From Planctomycetaceae bacterium (GTDB taxonomy: Bacteria > Planctomycetota > Planctomycetia > Pirellulales > Thermoguttaceae): a stretch of 8,557 bases of DNA. Numbering within the stretch: the first letter of the stretch is position 1; each line of letters opens with the position of its first letter. The notes beneath the pieces were generated by a model. It saw only the letters and a program-made list of their open reading frames with translations. It did not search any database and was not told the DNA's origin. Where the stretch lies: assembly GCA_031283825.1 (NCBI GenBank), contig JAITAZ010000021.1:1-8557 (forward strand), written 5' to 3'. The position numbers and the translations under genes are program-made. Below are positions 5,962 to 8,557 of the stretch, piece by piece.

Positions 5962-7338
5962 ATGAAACTAACGTTAAACAAAACTAGAGTATTTTCGGAA
6001 ATTTTTCTTTTGCTGATTTCGTTTCTGATTTGTTTTTTTCTCTTGCAGACAAATATTTTGTCCGGCGAAGAGAGCAAAGTCAATCGAGCTGATAATGTTG
6101 CGTCGTTGATAAACGAATCGACTTGTATGTTGGCGTATGTTAATATTGACAAAATCGACGTTGATGAATATTTCAAGAAAAATTTTAAAGGCGTTGAGAA
6201 TGTCGTAAAAATGATAGGATTCGATTCGAATTCGGAGAAGCGAATAACGAAAGAATTATTGTCAGTTTTGCAGAGCGTCAAAACGGAATTTAAGTTGCGA
6301 TTTGACAAATGGAAGAGTTCAACCGATGTCCGTGAAGCGTATTTTCTTTTGCAGGTTGGTTTGTTAGACAAGTTGAAAAATGCGGTTAAGATGTCTTTTG
6401 TGTTTGCGATTCCAACGGACAAACGCAATAAAGACGAACTCAAAGAGATACGGGAGTTGATACAGAATGACGATTTGAGTTGGTCTATTGGTCAATACGG
6501 CGGGTTCGACGTTTTAGTTGCGGAGATGGAAATTCCGTTGCCGCAAGAAGCGGCGGTAGAACAACCGACACCGATTGTCGTTCCGCCGGAAGATGAAATT
6601 TCGCCGGCGGATGAACTAATCGACGGAGACGAATTAACGGCGCGTGAAAAAAACTGGATCAATAATTTTTTCAGCAAGAATAATAAAGACGTTGCTGAAT
6701 TGATAAAGGATTCTTTCGCTAAACACGAAAGCGACGCGCCGGTTCGGATTGTTTTTACGAACTTAAAAAATCTTATTAACGCTTTCGATTACGCTTATTT
6801 AAGAAAGAGTATCAACGAAATGGATAACACTATGTCAAACGATTCTAGCAACGCAAAAAAGAAATCTTTCGCGGTAGTTTTGAGGCGGTTTTTGGAAAGT
6901 TACCAAAAATTGCAAAAGGGTTATGAGAATGTAAAGTGGACGTCAATAGTTCTTAATCATAAATCGTTGAAGCTGGAATTAGTTATTCAGGCGAAAAACG
7001 AGCAAGACGCAAAATCGCTTTATGAAACGATTATTGAGTTCAGCGACATTTATTGTGAATTTTATACGCAGTTAGTTATGTTTACGCGGCAGATAGAAAA
7101 TGAAAACAATGACGAGAATGAGGAAGCAGATAAAGTAGATTTAGAGCAGAATATCAAACCTGACAGCAGATTTTTTCCTTTGATCTCTGAACTTTTCAAG
7201 GGACTTAATCGTCCTTATTTGCCTAAGCGAAACGGCGATAGATTAGAGTTAAAACAGTATGATGGAGATGTCAGCAATGCAATGTGCGCGTATTATTTCA
7301 CGGTTGTTTATGTTGTGATGGTCATTTTAAATCGTTGA
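5962..7338 (+). CDS. Secreted NEST-motif protein, paralogue 2, unknown function
   Basis: This 458-residue protein is a distant paralogue of the one at 4194-5612. A very hydrophobic signal sequence (about 11-31) is followed by a likely cleavage around residues 34-38. Shared landmarks in order are LINEST (49-54) with AYVNID (58-63), SFVFAIP (145-151), an acidic proline-rich linker (191-224), INNFFSKNN to VRIVF (233-265), VKWTSIVL (324-331) with LKLELVIQAKNEQDA (336-350), RFFPLI (403-408), and a hydrophobic C-terminus (441-456). A second acidic, Asn/Glu-rich insert lies at 379-396. The linker suggests two structured halves joined by a flexible region. The ATG start has no visible Shine-Dalgarno sequence. 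The hydrolase gene starts 51 bp downstream on the same strand. No function can be assigned. Confidence 0.78.
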   Translation: MKLTLNKTRVFSEIFLLLISFLICFFLLQTNILSGEESKVNRADNVASLINESTCMLAYVNIDKIDVDEYFKKNFKGVENVVKMIGFDSNSEKRITKELLSVLQSVKTEFKLRFDKWKSSTDVREAYFLLQVGLLDKLKNAVKMSFVFAIPTDKRNKDELKEIRELIQNDDLSWSIGQYGGFDVLVAEMEIPLPQEAAVEQPTPIVVPPEDEISPADELIDGDELTAREKNWINNFFSKNNKDVAELIKDSFAKHESDAPVRIVFTNLKNLINAFDYAYLRKSINEMDNTMSNDSSNAKKKSFAVVLRRFLESYQKLQKGYENVKWTSIVLNHKSLKLELVIQAKNEQDAKSLYETIIEFSDIYCEFYTQLVMFTRQIENENNDENEEADKVDLEQNIKPDSRFFPLISELFKGLNRPYLPKRNGDRLELKQYDGDVSNAMCAYYFTVVYVVMVILNR

Positions 7339-7389
7339 ATTATTATTTGATTATTGAATTTTTATTTTTAATTTTTGGAGAAATTTATC

Positions 7390-7965
7390 ATGTATAATCG
7401 TAGTTTTTCTCTTGTTTCATCGCATAACAGTTTGCTTCTTTTACTTGACATTCAGGAGCGTCTTGTTCCGTCGGTATATTGCGGCGACATGTTGGTATTT
7501 AACGCGCAACGTTTAATTATCGCGGCGAATGAGTTGAATACTTCGGTGATTGTTTCGGAGCAATATCCAGAAAAACTTGGACCGACGGTTTCGGGAATTG
7601 GTCAATATTTGCGTACAGGGACGAAGGTATTTACGAAAAAGTCGTTTTCGGTTTGTGCGATTCCGGAGTTTGCAACATTTATTGAGAGCGAAACGGCGTC
7701 GAAAGTAATTATTTGCGGAATTGAGTTGCATGTTTGCGTTTTGCAATCGGCGTTTGACTTGATGTTGTTAGGCAAAGAGGTTGTAATTATTACCGACGCG
7801 TGCGCGTGCAGATTTCGTAACGATTATGAAATGGCGCTACGACGACTAGAATCTGCCGGCGCAACTTTAGCAACGACAGAAACTATCATGTTCGAATGGT
7901 GCGAAACAGCAACTAATCCAGCTTTCAGAACAATCAGTAAATTAGCAAAAGAACGATTAAATTAA
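7390..7965 (+). CDS. Isochorismatase-family cysteine hydrolase (ISOC1/2, YcaC-related type)
   Basis: This 191-residue protein is a cytoplasmic hydrolase of the isochorismatase-like superfamily, of normal length for the ISOC/YcaC-related branch. Family landmarks are in order: LLLLDIQERLVP with catalytic Asp20, SEQYPEKLGPTV (57-68, typical of this branch), VFTKKSFS with catalytic Lys83, CGIELHVCV with nucleophile Cys116, and TDACACR (135-141) with the conserved ending IMFEWCETATNPAFRTISKL (166-185). The Asp-Lys-Cys triad is therefore complete. The substrate is unknown for this branch; a true isochorismatase role is unlikely because no siderophore or phenazine genes are nearby. GGAG (7377-7380) is nine bases before ATG 7390; an in-frame TTG at 7375 overlaps this binding site and is rejected as start. 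The gene follows NEST paralogue 2 closely and may share its transcript. Confidence 0.93.
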   Translation: MYNRSFSLVSSHNSLLLLLDIQERLVPSVYCGDMLVFNAQRLIIAANELNTSVIVSEQYPEKLGPTVSGIGQYLRTGTKVFTKKSFSVCAIPEFATFIESETASKVIICGIELHVCVLQSAFDLMLLGKEVVIITDACACRFRNDYEMALRRLESAGATLATTETIMFEWCETATNPAFRTISKLAKERLN

Positions 7966-7989
7966 GAGAAAAATTTCTATACTTTGAAC

Positions 7990-8028
7990 GGGAACAAATG
8001 GTTCTTTCTTAATGTACATTTTGTTCCC
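7990..8028 (+). terminator. Possible terminator hairpin after the hydrolase gene
   Basis: GGGAACAAA (7990-7998) pairs with TTTGTTCCC (8020-8028), with a loop of 21 bases, beginning 24 bp after the hydrolase stop. No run of T follows, so intrinsic termination is uncertain; the hairpin may instead protect the 3' end of the message. Confidence 0.4.
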
Positions 8029-8074
8029 AATGTCTCATTAAAAAGCTGTGTTTAATTTTTGCTGTATTGTAACC

Positions 8075-8144
8075 GTTCACGCTCAGAAGAAAAATTTTTT
8101 AAGCCCTGAAAGGGCGTAGGATTTTTTTTCTTTTGAACGTGAAC
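8075..8144. repeat. Nested hairpin with a GCCCTGAAAGGGC core
   Basis: Outer arms GTTCACG (8075-8081) and CGTGAAC (8138-8144) are perfect complements. A-rich and T-rich tracts extend the stem inwards, and the centre is GCCCT-GAA-AGGGC (8103-8115), a 5-bp stem with a 3-nt loop. The T-tract after the core (8122-8129) would allow it to act as a rho-independent terminator on the plus strand. The nested design equally fits the end of a hairpin-ended IS200/IS605-type or REP-like element; no transposase is present in the window. Confidence 0.5.
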
Positions 8145-8358
8145 AATTACAAAAATACTTGTAATATATCAGTGGAATTTTCCGAAACGTATTTTAACTG
8201 TTTCCGCGAACCTCATTTAAAACCTAATTTTTCTTACTAAACAACCTCAGTAGCAATGAATCCCCCAAAACCAACCTCATTACCTCATTAAAAAATACCA
8301 TTAGTATTATTCTCTGTCAAGAACTATTTTTAAAACCATGTTATGGGAATTTCTAATA

Positions 8359-8390
8359 ACTCATGTTACGCACTTGTTGCCTCAGATCAG
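8359..8390 (+). repeat. Intergenic repeat module, direct copy
   Basis: ACTCATGTTACGCA at 8359-8372 followed by CAGGTAGGCGACC from 8388 repeats, in the opposite orientation, the module at 5866-5794. It leads directly into the 20-bp tandem repeat. It is probably the boundary of a dispersed repeat or a decayed mobile element. Confidence 0.55.
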
Positions 8391-8450
8391 GTAGGCGACC
8401 ACCGACTCAGGTAGGCGACCGCCGACTCAGGTAGGCGACCGCCGACTCAG
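8391..8450. repeat. Three tandem copies of a 20-bp GC-rich repeat
   Basis: The unit GTAGGCGACCGCCGACTCAG occurs three times without spacers (8391-8410, 8411-8430, 8431-8450); the first copy has one change (A for G at its eleventh base). The sequence immediately before ends in TCAG, like the end of the unit. The GTAGGCGACC half also occurs at 5660-5669 and, inverted, at 5794-5803. It is not a CRISPR array because there are no variable spacers. Confidence 0.9.
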
Positions 8451-8557
8451 GCAAAAGTATCTACACATCTTTTTGGTATTTTGGGTAATTTTTTTGATAA
8501 TTAGGTAAAGTAAGAATAAATGGGTAAAAAATGTTTTATAAAAATATTTTAGGAAAT

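Larger units (their letters stand above)
7966..8557. other. Gene-free region with hairpins and tandem repeats
   Basis: The last 590 bp contain no credible reading frame. They hold a probable terminator hairpin (7990-8028), a nested hairpin (8075-8144), a small AT hairpin (8146-8152 with 8159-8165), a repeat module starting at 8359 and a 20-bp tandem repeat (8391-8450). The stretch 8166-8358 shows only several scattered ACCTCA words, and nothing is recognised after 8456. Confidence 0.45.

Noticed and set aside
4289..6677. Minus-strand frames opposite the NEST genes
   Set aside because: They are antisense shadows without start signals; the plus-strand proteins share motifs in the same order, which confirms their frames.
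7375..7389. TTG 7375 as start of the hydrolase
   Set aside because: The TTG overlaps the GGAG that serves the ATG at 7390; family alignment does not need the five extra residues.
7513..7746. 77-codon minus frame opposite the hydrolase
   Set aside because: The plus strand encodes a complete, recognisable isochorismatase-family protein with an intact triad.
8391..8450. CRISPR array
   Set aside because: The 20-bp units are directly contiguous and nearly identical, with no spacers and no cas genes nearby.

Overview
The window is an AT-rich bacterial segment with no rRNA, tRNA, CRISPR array or intact insertion sequence that I can see. Its style fits an AT-rich member of the Planctomycetota: secreted proteins of no obvious enzyme class, long non-coding gaps and many intergenic palindromes. 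This is inference from protein style only. It looks like an accessory, repeat-rich neighbourhood with six annotated loci and a nested gene.

Layout. Positions 1-676 hold no convincing gene: an inverted-repeat element (about 2-345), three short hairpins (386-439) and a nested palindromic element (550-671) that ends 6 bp from the stop of the next gene. On the minus strand, 1669-677 encodes a secreted helical protein with repeated (D/G)VTxxQ-type motifs. After a 660-bp AT-rich gap comes a plus-strand Rpn/YhgA-like PD-(D/E)XK nuclease (2351-3478), followed at once by a second copy of its C-terminal 94-98 residues (3526-3810). Next are two distantly related secreted proteins sharing a NEST motif (4194-5612 and 5962-7338), separated by a cluster of GC-rich palindromes, and then an isochorismatase-family hydrolase of the ISOC/YcaC type (7390-7965). 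The last 590 bp hold more hairpins and a 20-bp tandem repeat related to the palindromes at 5657-5866.

Most interesting system. Rpn proteins are known gene-within-gene toxin-antitoxin systems: the full-length nuclease (RpnL) is inhibited by its own C-terminal domain (RpnS), translated from an internal start. Here the internal start has a perfect AGGAGG seven bases before an ATG, while the full-length start has almost no ribosome binding site. The internal ribosome binding site and the whole RpnS reading frame are then duplicated downstream as a stand-alone gene. The copies differ by exactly one 4-residue repeat unit and 11 base substitutions, of which I count 10 as synonymous. This suggests a functional free-standing second antitoxin, an arrangement I do not know to be described.

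The paralogous secreted proteins and the hydrolase are co-directional, and the last two are only 51 bp apart, so they may be co-transcribed, but nothing ties their functions together or to the Rpn locus.
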